DNA from: Bacillus sp. FJAT-44742
GTDB taxonomy: Bacteria > Bacillota > Bacilli > Bacillales > Marinococcaceae
Assembly (NCBI RefSeq): GCF_002797315.1
Contig: NZ_KZ454936.1
Location: 743,133-807,132 of the forward strand
Direction: 5' to 3'
Length of the DNA stretch: 64,000 nucleotides
Positions 53,485-63,950 of the stretch are shown here, one piece after another (the first letter of the stretch is position 1; each line of letters opens with the position of its first letter). Made by a program: the position numbers and the translations under genes. The notes beneath the pieces are model-generated. The model had not been told where the DNA came from. It was given only the letters and a program-made list of their open reading frames with translations, and searched no databases.

Positions 53485-53883
53485 ATGAATCGGAGACTAG
53501 CGAGACTAAGGGCAGTACAGGCTCTATACCAGGTGGATCTGACAGACGCTGGATGGAAAGAAGCGATAGAAAACACCCTGGATGAAGGCGAAGAGGCAGA
53601 TGCCTTTTTAACAGAAACGGTCAAAGGGACACTTGACCACAAAGACGAGATCGACTCCCATCTAAAAAACCATTTGCAAAACTGGACGTTAGACAGGGTC
53701 GGTAATGTAGACCGTGCTATTATGCGTGAGTCTGTGTATGAAATGCTGTTCGTGGAAGAAATTCCTCTTCATGTAAGTGTGAATGAAGCCATCGAACTGG
53801 CTAAATCATTTGGGGGCCAGGAGGCCGGAAAGTTTGTCAACGGAGTATTATCAAAAGTACTGGAAGACTGTAAAAGATTGTAA
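53485..53883 (+). CDS. nusB: transcription antitermination factor NusB
   Basis: A 132-residue all-helical protein that binds BoxA RNA with NusE for rRNA antitermination. RRLARLRAVQALYQVDLTD at the start and VSVNEAIELAKSFGGQEAGKFVNGVLSKV at the end are characteristic. AAAGGAGAAAAAG precedes ATG 53485. First gene of a long unit running through folD, xseAB and ispA. Confidence 0.95.
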   Translation: MNRRLARLRAVQALYQVDLTDAGWKEAIENTLDEGEEADAFLTETVKGTLDHKDEIDSHLKNHLQNWTLDRVGNVDRAIMRESVYEMLFVEEIPLHVSVNEAIELAKSFGGQEAGKFVNGVLSKVLEDCKRL

Positions 53884-53899
53884 AAGGGGAGGGTTTCAT

Positions 53900-54763
53900 A
53901 TGACAGCCAAAGTTATCAGCGGGAAGGAAGTCGCTGCGCAAATTAGAGAAGAACTCAAAGGAGAAGTAAATGAAGTAAAGGAACAAGGCATTACTCCAGG
54001 TTTAGCTGTCCTTTTAGTAGGTGATGATCCAGCATCTCACTCCTATGTACGTGGGAAGGAAAAAGCATGTAATGAGACGGGTATTCTTTCCAGTGTTACA
54101 AGGCTCACAAGCGAAGTGTCGGAAAGGGAACTTCTTCAAAGAATCGAGGATTTGAATAACGATCCGACTATTCATGGGATCCTTGTTCAGCTTCCTCTCC
54201 CTGATCACATATCAGAGACAAAAGTGATTGAAACCATCTCACCAGAAAAAGATGTAGATGGCTTCCACCCGGTAAACATTGGACGAATGATGACCGGCCA
54301 GAAAGCCTTTCTTCCATGTACGCCCCATGGAATTATCAAAATGATTCAATCCCAGGGAATATCTTTATCCGGGAAACATGCTGTCATTGTAGGAAGAAGC
54401 AATATTGTCGGGAAGCCGGTAGGGCAGCTTTTACTTAATGAAAATGCGACAGTTACATATTGCCATTCCAAAACGGCAAATATGCAAGAGATCACTACGC
54501 AGGGGGACATATTGATTGTAGCAGTTGGAAGAGCCGGATTTATTGGGAAAGATTACATAAAAGAAGATGCAGTAGTGATTGATGTCGGTGTAAACAGAAA
54601 AGAAGACGGAAAATTATACGGAGACGTCTTATTTGAGGAAGCAGCTGAAAAGGCTTCTTACATTACTCCGGTTCCTGGCGGTGTTGGACCAATGACGATT
54701 ACAATGCTTCTATATAATACAGTAGAATCAGCTAAACGGACGCTAGAAGGAGCATCTTCCTAA
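53900..54763 (+). CDS. folD: bifunctional methylene-THF dehydrogenase/methenyl-THF cyclohydrolase
   Basis: A 287-residue enzyme interconverting methylene-, methenyl- and 10-formyl-THF. The substrate motif SYVRGKEKACNETGI (Lys), VQLPLPDH and VDGFHPVNIGRM and the Rossmann VIVGRSNIVGKPVG are intact. ATG 53900 follows AAAAGGGGAGGG. One-carbon units from the gcv system can feed this enzyme. Abuts xseA. Confidence 0.96.
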   Translation: MTAKVISGKEVAAQIREELKGEVNEVKEQGITPGLAVLLVGDDPASHSYVRGKEKACNETGILSSVTRLTSEVSERELLQRIEDLNNDPTIHGILVQLPLPDHISETKVIETISPEKDVDGFHPVNIGRMMTGQKAFLPCTPHGIIKMIQSQGISLSGKHAVIVGRSNIVGKPVGQLLLNENATVTYCHSKTANMQEITTQGDILIVAVGRAGFIGKDYIKEDAVVIDVGVNRKEDGKLYGDVLFEEAAEKASYITPVPGGVGPMTITMLLYNTVESAKRTLEGASS

Positions 54764-56160
54764 TGAACGGGCTCGAAAGCCGGTGGATTTCCGTATCACA
54801 GTTAACCAGGCAGATAAAAGCTGCACTGGAAATGGATGACGGCCTGCAGCATGTTTGGCTGCGGGGGGAAATATCAAATTTTAAGAAGCATTCCCGGGGT
54901 CACATGTATTTCACCTTAAAGGATGATAAATCAAGAATATCTGCCGTTATGTTTGCGGGTAATAACAGACAGTTATCTTTTGAGCCAGAAAACGGGATGA
55001 AGGTACTGATTAAAGGGCAGGTTTCTGTTTATGAACCCTTCGGCCAATACCAGCTGTACGTGAGGGAAATGGAGCCAGACGGTATTGGGCAGTTATACTT
55101 AAGATTTGAACAATTAAAGAAACAGCTTGAAACAGAAGGTCTCTTTAGACCAGAGATAAAAAAACAGCTGCCTAAAATGCCCAGAGAAATCGGCGTTATC
55201 ACTTCACCTACCGGAGCGGCGATCAGAGATATCCTAACTACTTTAAAAAGGCGCTTCCCCCTCGCTCGTGTCACCCTTTTTCCTGTGCTTGTTCAAGGCA
55301 GGGACGCAGCACCTAGTATAGCAAACGCGATAAAACAAGCGGATGAAACGTCAATGTTTGATGTCTTAATCGTAGGACGCGGCGGAGGATCAATTGAAGA
55401 CCTGTGGGCGTTTAATGAAGAGATTGTCGCTAGAGCTCTGTTTGAACTCAGCGTGCCGGTTGTTTCTGCAGTTGGTCATGAAACTGACTTTACCATTGCC
55501 GACTTTGTAGCAGATGTCAGAGCAGCTACCCCTACTGCGGCGGCAGAACTGATTGTTCCAGACATCGTGGAAGTGGAAGGACGCTTAAGGAGGGCTAGTG
55601 ACCGTCTTATTAAAGCAGCCGGAGGAAGAGTCGCTTCTGAAAGAGAAAGACTTGAGCGATTAAAGAAATCCTATGCGTTTAAATATCCGGAGCAGCTGCT
55701 CCGACAAAAGGAACAAGAACTAGACAGGCTGATAGAACGACTTTCTAAAGGATCTACAAGATCGCTGCATAAATCTGCTGAACAAGCTGACAGACTGTAT
55801 GCACGCCTTCTTAGGTCCCACCCTTCTCAACTGGCTGAAAGAAGCCGTACACGCCTGGAGCAAGGGGATGCAGCCCTTAAGAAAGAGATCTTTAGAATCT
55901 TGACCAAAAAGCAGGAAGAACTCCAAAACAATATCTCTAAGCTTAACTTATTAAATCCACTTCAAGTAATGAACAGAGGATATAATGTGACGTATGATGA
56001 GAATCAAAAGCTCGTGCAGCGAGTGGAAGATGTTGAAGCTGGAGACCGGGTATCGATACAGGTGAAAAACGGCAGCATCAACTGCCAGGTTGAAAGTACT
56101 GGTCCTTCATTGGTGAAAACAGAAAGTGTGCAAAGTAAAGGAGGAGAAGCTGATGGCTGA
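54763..56160 (+). CDS. xseA: exodeoxyribonuclease VII large subunit
   Basis: A 465-residue catalytic subunit: an N-terminal OB-fold (residues about 5-100, [23 protein letters not shown]), a nuclease core ([66 protein letters not shown]) and a long coiled-coil C-terminus. ExoVII degrades single-stranded DNA from either end. The stop codon overlaps xseB. Confidence 0.95.
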   Translation: MNGLESRWISVSQLTRQIKAALEMDDGLQHVWLRGEISNFKKHSRGHMYFTLKDDKSRISAVMFAGNNRQLSFEPENGMKVLIKGQVSVYEPFGQYQLYVREMEPDGIGQLYLRFEQLKKQLETEGLFRPEIKKQLPKMPREIGVITSPTGAAIRDILTTLKRRFPLARVTLFPVLVQGRDAAPSIANAIKQADETSMFDVLIVGRGGGSIEDLWAFNEEIVARALFELSVPVVSAVGHETDFTIADFVADVRAATPTAAAELIVPDIVEVEGRLRRASDRLIKAAGGRVASERERLERLKKSYAFKYPEQLLRQKEQELDRLIERLSKGSTRSLHKSAEQADRLYARLLRSHPSQLAERSRTRLEQGDAALKKEIFRILTKKQEELQNNISKLNLLNPLQVMNRGYNVTYDENQKLVQRVEDVEAGDRVSIQVKNGSINCQVESTGPSLVKTESVQSKGGEADG

Positions 56161-56395
56161 AGAGCAGGACAGACAGATAACGTTTGAAAAGGCAATGGAA
56201 GAGCTGGAGGGCATTGTAGAAAAACTTGAAGAGGGCGACGTGCCATTGGAAAAGGCTATTGAGATGTATCAAGAAGGCATGAATTTGTCCAAGGTTTGCC
56301 ATGACAAGCTTGTAAGAGTTGAAAAACAAATGGATCAAATGATGAGCGAGGATGGGAAAATAGAACTTTTAAAAGTTAAGGAGGAAGAAGAGTGA
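56153..56395 (+). CDS. xseB: exodeoxyribonuclease VII small subunit
   Basis: An 80-residue helical protein ([35 protein letters not shown]) that binds the XseA coiled coil. AAAGGAGGAG precedes ATG 56153. Overlaps both xseA (8 nt) and ispA (4 nt). Confidence 0.95.
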   Translation: MAEEQDRQITFEKAMEELEGIVEKLEEGDVPLEKAIEMYQEGMNLSKVCHDKLVRVEKQMDQMMSEDGKIELLKVKEEEE

Positions 56396-57282
56396 CCGAA
56401 GAATCATTGCAAGCTTTTATTCAGAAATACAAAGACATCATTGATAAGCGCCTGCCAGAGCTTATTGATTCATTAGAGACACCTCCTAACTTAAAAGACT
56501 CTATGATTTATTCCTTGAACGCCGGCGGCAAAAGGATAAGGCCTCTTCTTATGCTTGCTGTGTTAAAAGCTTATGACTCGTTGTTTGACGATGCTTATGA
56601 TATTGCATGCGCTGCTGAAATGGTGCATACATATTCTCTTATCCATGATGACCTTCCTGCTATGGATGATGATGATGTTCGCAGAGGAAAGCCGACCAAT
56701 CACAAAGTATTTGGAGAGGCCATAGCGATCCTTGCAGGAGATGCACTATTTACAAGAAGCATTGAAATAATGGCTTCTGAAACAAACAGCCTCTCTCCAG
56801 AGGTGAAAGTTCGTTTACTATCAGAATTCGTAAAAGCATCGGGTCCTGAAGGTATGGTGGGAGGCCAGGCTGCTGATTTAAACGGAGAAGGAAAGAGCTT
56901 GTCCCTGGAGGAGTTGGAGTACATCCATCATCATAAAACAGGGGACTTGCTTACTTATTCCATCGTAGCTGGAGCAATTATGGCAAATGCCCCTGAGCAG
57001 GACATCGCAAAGCTTCGAAGCTTTGCAAAAGCTTTGGGACTGGTCTTTCAAATTAAAGATGATATCCTTGACGTCGAGGGAGATGCTTCCTTAATTGGGA
57101 AGCCGGTCGGCAGCGATGATGATAAAGACAAGAGTACTTATCCCAGCCTCTTAACATTAGAGGGAGCAAAGAAGAAACTTGCCTATCATGCTCAAGAAGC
57201 AAAGGAAACCTTGTCGAAAGTAAGCGGCAATATGGCACTGTTAAATGAGCTTACTGATTACATTGTCGAACGTGACCATTAG
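56392..57282 (+). CDS. ispA: farnesyl diphosphate synthase (polyprenyl synthetase)
   Basis: A 296-residue trans-prenyltransferase condensing IPP with DMAPP/GPP. The first aspartate-rich motif is [16 protein letters not shown] and the second [13 protein letters not shown] 56392 is the start, overlapping xseB as GTGA. The family usually has 290-300 residues. Dxs, two genes downstream, starts the pathway that supplies its substrates. Confidence 0.95.
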   Translation: MTEESLQAFIQKYKDIIDKRLPELIDSLETPPNLKDSMIYSLNAGGKRIRPLLMLAVLKAYDSLFDDAYDIACAAEMVHTYSLIHDDLPAMDDDDVRRGKPTNHKVFGEAIAILAGDALFTRSIEIMASETNSLSPEVKVRLLSEFVKASGPEGMVGGQAADLNGEGKSLSLEELEYIHHHKTGDLLTYSIVAGAIMANAPEQDIAKLRSFAKALGLVFQIKDDILDVEGDASLIGKPVGSDDDKDKSTYPSLLTLEGAKKKLAYHAQEAKETLSKVSGNMALLNELTDYIVERDH

Positions 57283-57317
57283 AGGTTGAAATTAGTAGTT
57301 AACCCAAAGTGTTAATA

Positions 57318-57347
57318 TTGCTGATCTTGAATTCTCTATGATATAAT
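57318..57347 (+). promoter_or_regulatory. candidate promoter for OLE RNA
   Basis: TTGCTG (57318-57323), 18-bp spacer, TATAAT (57342-57347); predicted start about 57355, just before the OLE P1 stem. Confidence 0.65.
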
Positions 57348-57354
57348 AAGCTTA

Positions 57355-57958
57355 CAATACCGAGTGGTGCAGTATTCTAGTCGGTTCTCCATTCTCGAGG
57401 GCGGGCCTAAAAATCCGCTGAAGGGCACATCGATGAAGTTCCTGGTTTTGGCTCGAGGCGCCCAGCCCTGGGTCAAAGCTGGGAGTTAAGGCGGTGGGGG
57501 CGATCCACAATGGCATGTGGGCGTTGACCCTCCCGCCGCGGAGGCCCTGATCTTTCCTTGCCGGCGACGTACGGCAAGAGAGAGACAGGGTAAGACCTGC
57601 ACGACAAGCCTAAGGGATCTTGTCTGCAGCGTAGCCTGCCTTGAGTGGAGCAGCGGGGAAGATGATTTCTGGAGAATGAGCCGTCGGCCAACGGCAATTC
57701 TTATCCATCTGAAACCTGCTCTGCAAAAGAGGCTAAGAGAATGGCAAGGGACCGCTGAGGAAAACTCCTAGACTGTTCCTCGTTTGGACATTTAAAGGGG
57801 ATTACGGTGTGCGCTAAGTGGTAATCCAGTCTAGCGTCCGGTGACGGCGCTAAGCCAGCTTTAAAGGGAAACCGCCAGGGCGGCGACGCTCTGGCAGCCG
57901 GCTGGGAAATCCTACTGGACCTATGCCACAATGTTTACTCTTTAAATGACCACTCGAC
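57355..57958 (+). ncRNA. ole: OLE RNA (ornate large extremophilic RNA)
   Basis: A GC-rich, highly structured, non-coding stretch of about 600 nt between ispA and an OapA gene, exactly the place and size of OLE RNA in Bacillus halodurans and other extremophilic Firmicutes. The ends are joined by an 8-bp P1 stem (CGAGTGGT 57361-57368 with ACCACTCG 57949-57956), and many GC-rich internal inverted repeats are visible. Base composition contrasts sharply with the AT-rich surroundings. OLE forms a membrane-associated ribonucleoprotein with OapA and other proteins linked to cold, alcohol and magnesium stress. Interior helices were not modelled. Confidence 0.92.
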
Positions 57959-58005
57959 TTACATATGAGTGGACGGAATGAAAAACAAGGTGTCGATGAT
58001 AATAG

Positions 58006-58626
58006 ATGAGGAATTCTTGGAAGAAATCAATAAATTTCAGCTTAACAATTGCCGTTATCACCTTGGTGTTAGCGGCTATTTTTTCAATTATATCAACATG
58101 GATCCTGGCTGGGGTTGGCTGGGCCATAGGGATGCTTATTGTTTTTATTATTGTGTTTATGGGGGTGTTCTTCGACACAATCGGGGTCGCTGCTACCGCT
58201 GCTGACGAAACACCCTTTCATTCCATGTCTGCCAAGAAGCTCCCTGGGGCAAGGCATGCGATGTTGATTACAAGAAACGCTGACAGGTTTGCCAGCTTTT
58301 GTAATGATGTAATTGGTGATATTTCCGGGATAATAAGTGGAACCGCTTCCGCGTTTGTTGTCCTTCAATTAGCGTTATCTTTTGGACATGGAGAAGGAAG
58401 CCTAGTACAATTTGTCGTATCGGTTGTATTTACCAGTGTGATAGCAGCATTAACAGTCGGGGGTAAATCCATCGGGAAAACGTTAGCTATTCACTTTTCC
58501 ACACCGATCATTTACCATGTCGGTAGAATTTTGTATGTTTTAGAAGTAAAATTAAAAATAAAGGTGTTTCCTGACAACGGAAAACGAAAAAGCAAGAAAA
58601 AAACGAAAAGTAAAAATCACCAGTGA
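58006..58626 (+). CDS. oapA: OLE-associated membrane protein OapA
   Basis: A 206-residue protein with about four membrane helices and a basic C-terminus (KRKSKKKTKSKNH) suited to RNA contact. The segment FFDTIGVAATAADETPFHSMSAKKLPGA and GGKSIGKTLAIHFSTPII recall the CNNM/DUF21 magnesium-transporter family, as described for OapA. ATG 58006 follows an in-frame stop at 58003; AAGGTG lies 13 nt upstream. Directly downstream of OLE RNA and 19 nt before dxs, so cotranscribed. Confidence 0.92.
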   Translation: MRNSWKKSINFSLTIAVITLVLAAIFSIISTWILAGVGWAIGMLIVFIIVFMGVFFDTIGVAATAADETPFHSMSAKKLPGARHAMLITRNADRFASFCNDVIGDISGIISGTASAFVVLQLALSFGHGEGSLVQFVVSVVFTSVIAALTVGGKSIGKTLAIHFSTPIIYHVGRILYVLEVKLKIKVFPDNGKRKSKKKTKSKNHQ

Positions 58627-58645
58627 GAAAGTGAGGGCACTTTAG

Positions 58646-60535
58646 ATGGATTTGGAAACGATAAAGGACCCCGGGTTTCTTCAAAGCTGTTCCCGTGAAG
58701 AAATGGAAAAGCTGGCAGAGGATATCCGCCATTTTTTAATCCAGCGATTATCAGTTACAGGAGGACATCTGGGTCCCAATCTAGGTGTTGTGGAGCTGAC
58801 ATTAATTCTTCATAGCTTGTATGAAAGCCCTAAGGATAAAATTATCTGGGATGTGGGACACCAGGCCTACGTGCATAAAATAGTAACAGGACGTGCCGGC
58901 CAATTTGACCAGCTCCGCAAGTACCAGGGGTTGTGCGGATTTCCCAAACGAAGTGAAAGCGACCACGATGTATGGGAAACCGGCCACAGCTCAACATCTC
59001 TTTCTGCTGCGATGGGGATGGCACTTGCTCGCGACTTAAAAAAGACGGATGAAAGTGTTGTGGCGGTAATCGGGGATGGAGCTTTAACAGGCGGTATGGC
59101 CCTTGAGGCTCTTAACCATATTGGCCATGAGCAAACGGATCTGACGATTATTTTAAATGATAATGAAATGTCGATCGCCCCCAATGTCGGAGCCCTTCAC
59201 AGCATGCTGGGCAGAATGAGGACTGCCGGGAAATATCAGAAGGCCAAGGAAGAACTTGAGTATCTAATCAAAAAAATTCCTGCTTTTGGTGGAAGACTGG
59301 CAACAACCGCTGAACGTGTGAAAGACAGTCTCAAGTATCTGCTTGTTTCCGGCATGTTTTTTGAGGAAATGGGCTTTACGTACCTGGGCCCGGTAGATGG
59401 CCATGACTATGACGACTTGATTGAAAACATCAACTATGCTAAGAAAACAAAAGGCCCGATGCTTGTTCATGTTATTACCAAAAAAGGAAAAGGGTATGCC
59501 CCTGCAGAGAATGATGCAAAAGGGACATGGCATGGGCTTGGGCCATATAAGATCGAATCTGGTGAAGTTGTAAAAAAACCAGGACCTCCCAGCTACAGCG
59601 GTGTCTTTAGTAATACCTTGCGCAGAATTGCCCGGGACGATCAAAGGGTGGTGGGTATTACTGCAGCTATGCCTGGAGGAACGAAACTTGATCAATTTGC
59701 AGCTGAATTCCCTGACCGAATGTTTGATGTGGGAATTGCAGAGCAACACGCAACAACTATGGCTGGCGGACTTGCAACCCAAGGGATGAAGCCTGTGTTT
59801 GCGGTGTATTCCACATTCTTGCAACGGGGCTATGATCAGCTGGTTCATGACGTATGCCGTCAGAATTTAAATGTTATCTTTGCAATTGACAGAGCAGGCC
59901 TGGTAGGAGCTGATGGAGAAACCCACCAGGGTGTATTTGATATTGCTTATTTGCGCCACCTGCCGAATATGAAAATATTAATGCCTAAAGACGAAAATGA
60001 GCTTCAGCATATGATTTTTACAGCAGTACAGCATGATGATGGGCCAGTAGCAGTCCGTTATCCTAGAGGAAACGGTTATGGGATTAAGATGGATAAAGAG
60101 TTAAAAGAACTTACGATTGGAAAGTGGGAAGTTCTGCGTGACGGTGGTGAATTAACCATCCTCACTTTTGGTACGATGATTCCAGTAGCCATGGAAGCAG
60201 CCGAATCACTTGAAAGCCAAGGGGTATCTGTCCGAGTGGTAAATGCAACCTCTGCCAAGCCTCTTGATGAATCGCTTCTCGAGGAATTAAAGGATGAAGG
60301 AAAACCTATACTGACTTTGGAGGAAGCTGCTCTTCAAGGGAGCTTCGGAAGCGCAGTGCTCGAATATTATCATGACCATGACAGCCATGGAATGATCATT
60401 GAGAGGATGGGAATTCCTGATCGTTATATTGAGCATGGAAGCGTGCCTGAATTGTACGAAGAAATCGGGCTGACACCGGCGAGAGTCAGGGATAAGGTAC
60501 TAACAATGGTTCCAAGAAAGAGACAAAGGGCGTAA
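58646..60535 (+). CDS. dxs: 1-deoxy-D-xylulose-5-phosphate synthase
   Basis: A TPP-dependent transketolase-like enzyme joining pyruvate and glyceraldehyde-3-phosphate; it supplies both isoprenoids (IspA) and the ThiG thiazole substrate. 629 residues; the TPP motif [15 protein letters not shown]...[21 protein letters not shown], the catalytic Glu region [15 protein letters not shown] and the C-terminal transketolase domain are complete. GAGGG lies upstream of ATG 58646. Located between oapA and tlyA. Confidence 0.96.
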   Translation: MDLETIKDPGFLQSCSREEMEKLAEDIRHFLIQRLSVTGGHLGPNLGVVELTLILHSLYESPKDKIIWDVGHQAYVHKIVTGRAGQFDQLRKYQGLCGFPKRSESDHDVWETGHSSTSLSAAMGMALARDLKKTDESVVAVIGDGALTGGMALEALNHIGHEQTDLTIILNDNEMSIAPNVGALHSMLGRMRTAGKYQKAKEELEYLIKKIPAFGGRLATTAERVKDSLKYLLVSGMFFEEMGFTYLGPVDGHDYDDLIENINYAKKTKGPMLVHVITKKGKGYAPAENDAKGTWHGLGPYKIESGEVVKKPGPPSYSGVFSNTLRRIARDDQRVVGITAAMPGGTKLDQFAAEFPDRMFDVGIAEQHATTMAGGLATQGMKPVFAVYSTFLQRGYDQLVHDVCRQNLNVIFAIDRAGLVGADGETHQGVFDIAYLRHLPNMKILMPKDENELQHMIFTAVQHDDGPVAVRYPRGNGYGIKMDKELKELTIGKWEVLRDGGELTILTFGTMIPVAMEAAESLESQGVSVRVVNATSAKPLDESLLEELKDEGKPILTLEEAALQGSFGSAVLEYYHDHDSHGMIIERMGIPDRYIEHGSVPELYEEIGLTPARVRDKVLTMVPRKRQRA

Positions 60536-60539
60536 AAGT

Positions 60540-61352
60540 ATGAAAAAAGAGAGATTAGATGTTTTATTAGTGGAGCAGGGCTTTTTCGAATCCCGGGAAA
60601 GAGCCAAGCGTTCCATTATGGCCGGGCTTGTTTACGTAAATGACGAACGGGTGGACAAACCAGGCATGAAAGTGGATGTACAAGCTCCCCTTCGAGTTAA
60701 AGGGGAGCTTCTCCCTTATGTAAGCAGAGGAGGCTTAAAGCTGGAGAAGGCTTTGAGTTCATTTAATCTTGATGTAAAAGATAAAGTGATGCTGGATATT
60801 GGTTCATCTACAGGAGGCTTTACAGATTGTGCTCTTCAAAACGGAGCCAAGCTTGTGTATGCTTTGGATGTAGGCTATAATCAGCTGGCCTGGAAGCTGA
60901 GAAACGACGAGCGTGTTGTCGTTATGGAAAGAACTAATTTCCGTTACGTTACAAAGGAAGATTTTTCACAAGGAGCTCCTGATTTTGCAACGGCAGACGT
61001 GTCATTTATTTCCCTTCGTCTTATTCTGCCGGTTTTAAAGCAGATACTCCAGCCGGAAAGCAATGTATGTGTGTTAATTAAACCCCAATTTGAAGCGGGC
61101 CGGGATGAAGTTGGGAAAAAGGGGATTGTGAGGGAGCCATCCATTCACAAGAAGGTGATTCAAGACATTGTTGAGTTTGCTGAAGGGATCGGTTATCATC
61201 CTTCTGGCCTTGATTACTCACCAGTTAAAGGAGGAGAAGGGAACATTGAGTTTTTACTTCATCTTCTTTGGGATCAAGGGGCTGCCGCAAGCCGGGAGAT
61301 AAATGAGGAGAAAATTGAACAAATCGTTTATAATGCACATCACCATATATAG
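60540..61352 (+). CDS. yqxC: TlyA family rRNA methyltransferase/hemolysin-like protein (YqxC)
   Basis: A 270-residue protein with an N-terminal S4 RNA-binding domain (RLDVLLVEQGFFESRERAKRSIMAGLVYVN) and an FtsJ-like methyltransferase domain with the SAM motif MLDIGSSTGGFTDCAL and LIKPQFEAG. TlyA proteins 2'-O-methylate 16S/23S rRNA in some bacteria. Four nt after dxs. Followed by terminators. Confidence 0.92.
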   Translation: MKKERLDVLLVEQGFFESRERAKRSIMAGLVYVNDERVDKPGMKVDVQAPLRVKGELLPYVSRGGLKLEKALSSFNLDVKDKVMLDIGSSTGGFTDCALQNGAKLVYALDVGYNQLAWKLRNDERVVVMERTNFRYVTKEDFSQGAPDFATADVSFISLRLILPVLKQILQPESNVCVLIKPQFEAGRDEVGKKGIVREPSIHKKVIQDIVEFAEGIGYHPSGLDYSPVKGGEGNIEFLLHLLWDQGAAASREINEEKIEQIVYNAHHHI

Positions 61353-61371
61353 AACGTGAAAGGTCTCCAAA

Positions 61372-61410
61372 GACTGCATAGTTCATTGCGAAGAGGAGAC
61401 CGGTTCTTTT
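61372..61410 (+). terminator. weak terminator-like hairpin
   Basis: GGTCTCC / GGAGACC, 7-bp stem with a 16-nt loop, then TTCTTTT. Confidence 0.45.
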
Positions 61411-61429
61411 ACATAGCAAGAGATGGCGT

Positions 61430-61471
61430 AAGGGTGTCACCAAAAACAGACTTTTGGGACACCCTTTTTTC
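61430..61471 (+). terminator. rho-independent terminator after yqxC
   Basis: AAGGGTGTC / GACACCCTT outer stem with inner CCAAAA / TTTTGG pairing and a T run. Confidence 0.8.
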
Positions 61472-61588
61472 GTTAGGAAGCTGAATAAACTAATGGGTTT
61501 TTATTCAAAAAAAGTGTAGGTGAAAATGAAGACAAGTCATAAATACTTAAATTCACAAGGGTTTCTCATTATTAATTTATAAATACGT

Positions 61589-61617
61589 TTGTATGAATAT
61601 TGAAAATCAGTTATGAT
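61589..61617 (+). promoter_or_regulatory. candidate promoter of argR
   Basis: TTGTAT (61589-61594), 17-bp spacer, TATGAT (61612-61617). The spacer ATGAATATTGAAAAT faintly resembles an ArgR box, which would allow autoregulation; low certainty. Confidence 0.4.
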
Positions 61618-61720
61618 ATTTGTAGAAATTTGTTTTATACAACAGAAAACAAAACATGCCAGCTCTGTCTATCTTTTTTAGGTGCCAGAGAATGTTTACT
61701 GTGTTTTTAGGAGGAGCAAA

Positions 61721-62170
61721 ATGACTAAAGGACAACGTCATATAAAGATACGAGAAATTATTACGAATAATGAAATTGAAACGCAGGATGAATTAGTTGA
61801 CCGCTTGAAGAATGCGGGCTTTAATGTTACTCAGGCAACCGTTTCAAGAGATATCAAAGAACTTCATCTTGTAAAAGTGCCAACAGCAGATGGAAGGTAC
61901 AAATACAGCCTGCCTGCTGATCAGCGCTTTAACCCGCTCCAGAAACTGAGAAGAGCTCTGGTTGACTCTTTTGTGAGCATTGACCATGCTGAAAACATGA
62001 TTGTCATGAAAACTCTCCCGGGTAACGCAGATGCGATTGGAATACTGATTGATAATTTAGATTGGCCTGAAGTTATGGGAACAATCTGCGGGGACGATAC
62101 GATTCTCCTTATTTGCCGTGAGAAAGAACAAACTTCACACATTTCTGACCGATTTCTTGATATGCTGTAA
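61721..62170 (+). CDS. ahrC: arginine repressor ArgR/AhrC
   Basis: A 149-residue hexameric regulator of arginine biosynthesis and catabolism. N-terminal winged HTH ([31 protein letters not shown]), C-terminal arginine-binding/oligomerisation domain ([33 protein letters not shown]). ATG 61721 follows AGGAGGAGC; the frame continues upstream without a site. Placed before recN as in B. subtilis. Confidence 0.96.
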   Translation: MTKGQRHIKIREIITNNEIETQDELVDRLKNAGFNVTQATVSRDIKELHLVKVPTADGRYKYSLPADQRFNPLQKLRRALVDSFVSIDHAENMIVMKTLPGNADAIGILIDNLDWPEVMGTICGDDTILLICREKEQTSHISDRFLDML

Positions 62171-62199
62171 TTACATTTTCATGGCAGGAAGGTGTTTTC

Positions 62200-63921
62200 A
62201 TGCTTGCAGAACTTTCAATTACAAACTTTGCTATCATAGAACAATTATCAGTGTCCTTTGAAAGCGGATTAACTGTGCTTACTGGAGAGACTGGTGCCGG
62301 GAAATCCATTATCATTGACGCCATTGGTTTATTAATTGGCGGACGCGGCTCTGTTGAATATGTAAGACATGGAGCAAAACGGGCAGAAATTGAAGGGTTG
62401 TTTCATATAGACGCTGGACAAATTGCAAAAGAAAAGGTCGAATCGGCCGGCATTGATATCGAAGAAGGGATGATTGTTCTTCGAAGAGAAATTACGAAGC
62501 AGGGCAAGAGCATCTGTCGGATAAACGGCAAGCTTGTCACTCTGGCAATTCTCCGTGAGGTTGGCCAAAGTCTCGTTGATATACAAGGACAGCATGATAA
62601 CCAGGAACTAATGCAAGCTGAAAAACATGCGGGTATGCTGGATCGATTTGCAGGAAAAAAACTCCAGGAGGCCCTTCGGGAATATCAAACCATTTATACT
62701 ACTTTTCGAAGTGTTGAAAAAAAGGTCAAGCAGCTCAGAGAAAACGATCAGGAGGTTGCTCATCGTCTGGATTTTATTGAATATCAGCTAAAAGAAATAG
62801 AAGAAGCCCAGCTACAGCCAGGAGAAGACGAAGAGCTTGAAAAGGAAAAGTATAAATTGGCTAATAGTGAAAAGCTTTTCCGATCTTTAAAAGAAGCATA
62901 TGAAAGTCTGCATGGGGAGGGCAGGGGACTGGACTGGGCGGGACTTGCCATGAATCATGGAGAAGAAGCTGCCTCGATTGACCCTGACTTGCAAAGCTTA
63001 TCAGAGATGATAAACAACTGTTACTTTATGCTCGAAGAAGCATCCTATTCACTACGTGATCATGTTGATTCGCTGGAATTTGACCCGGATCGGTTAAATG
63101 TTATAGAAGGAAGACTGGATGAAATTCAGCAATTAAAACGGAAATATGGAAGCAGCGTTACGGAAATTTTGGAATATGCTTCACGTATTGAGGAAGAAAA
63201 AGATTCTCTTGAAAATAAAGATGAAAGAATTCAGCAATATGAGAAGCAGCTTGAAGATCTATCACTTGACTTGCTTGCTGAAGCTGAAACATTAACCGAC
63301 CTTCGTAAGCAGGCGGCAGAAAAGCTTGCTTATGATGTGAAACAAGAACTTAAAGCTTTATATATGGAAAAGGCAGAACTGTTTGTGGAAATTGGAACTC
63401 CGCAAAAAGGAGAAAGGTATACGGTTAACGCCAAGGAAGTCATATTTACGGAGCAAGGGACGGACCGTGTTGAATTTATGTTATCACCAAATGCAGGTGA
63501 ACCTCTAAAACCTTTGGCTAAAGTAGCCTCAGGAGGGGAGATCTCTCGTATCATGCTCGCTATGAAAACAATTTTGTCTGGATTTCAACATATGACTTCC
63601 CTTATCTTTGATGAAGTGGATACAGGGGTAAGCGGAAGAGTAGCTCAGGCAATTGCAGAAAAAATTCACCATGTTTCCATTGATTCTCAAGTTCTGTGTA
63701 TTACTCATCTACCACAGGTAGCCGCCATGGCTGATACTCATTTGTACATTAAAAAAGGAGAAGCAGAAGGGAGAGTCACTACTTCAGTTGCTCCATTGGC
63801 AGAAGAGGAGAAAGTGGATGAGATTGCCAGAATGATCTCAGGTGTTGAAGTAACAGAGCTCACAAAGGATCATGCTAAAGAATTAGTGACGATGGCCGGG
63901 AAAATGAAACCCAAAGTATGA
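62200..63921 (+). CDS. recN: DNA repair protein RecN
   Basis: A 573-residue SMC-like ATPase acting early in double-strand-break repair. Walker A TGETGAGKSIIIDAIG near residue 30, long coiled coil (about 150-360), then signature VASGGEISRIMLAMK and Walker B SLIFDEVDTGVSG. GGAAGGTG precedes ATG 62200. Thirty nt after ahrC; a terminator follows. Confidence 0.96.
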   Translation: MLAELSITNFAIIEQLSVSFESGLTVLTGETGAGKSIIIDAIGLLIGGRGSVEYVRHGAKRAEIEGLFHIDAGQIAKEKVESAGIDIEEGMIVLRREITKQGKSICRINGKLVTLAILREVGQSLVDIQGQHDNQELMQAEKHAGMLDRFAGKKLQEALREYQTIYTTFRSVEKKVKQLRENDQEVAHRLDFIEYQLKEIEEAQLQPGEDEELEKEKYKLANSEKLFRSLKEAYESLHGEGRGLDWAGLAMNHGEEAASIDPDLQSLSEMINNCYFMLEEASYSLRDHVDSLEFDPDRLNVIEGRLDEIQQLKRKYGSSVTEILEYASRIEEEKDSLENKDERIQQYEKQLEDLSLDLLAEAETLTDLRKQAAEKLAYDVKQELKALYMEKAELFVEIGTPQKGERYTVNAKEVIFTEQGTDRVEFMLSPNAGEPLKPLAKVASGGEISRIMLAMKTILSGFQHMTSLIFDEVDTGVSGRVAQAIAEKIHHVSIDSQVLCITHLPQVAAMADTHLYIKKGEAEGRVTTSVAPLAEEEKVDEIARMISGVEVTELTKDHAKELVTMAGKMKPKV

Positions 63922-63950
63922 AAAGCTGACCAAATTAGGTCAGCTTTTTT
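63921..63950 (+). terminator. rho-independent terminator after recN
   Basis: AAAAGCTGACC / GGTCAGCTTTT perfect stem beginning in the stop codon, with T run. Confidence 0.85.

Noticed and set aside
57517-57771. ORFs on both strands across the OLE RNA
   Set aside because: They overlap GC-rich stem sequences of the RNA, have no ribosome sites and unusual composition; explained by the structured RNA.
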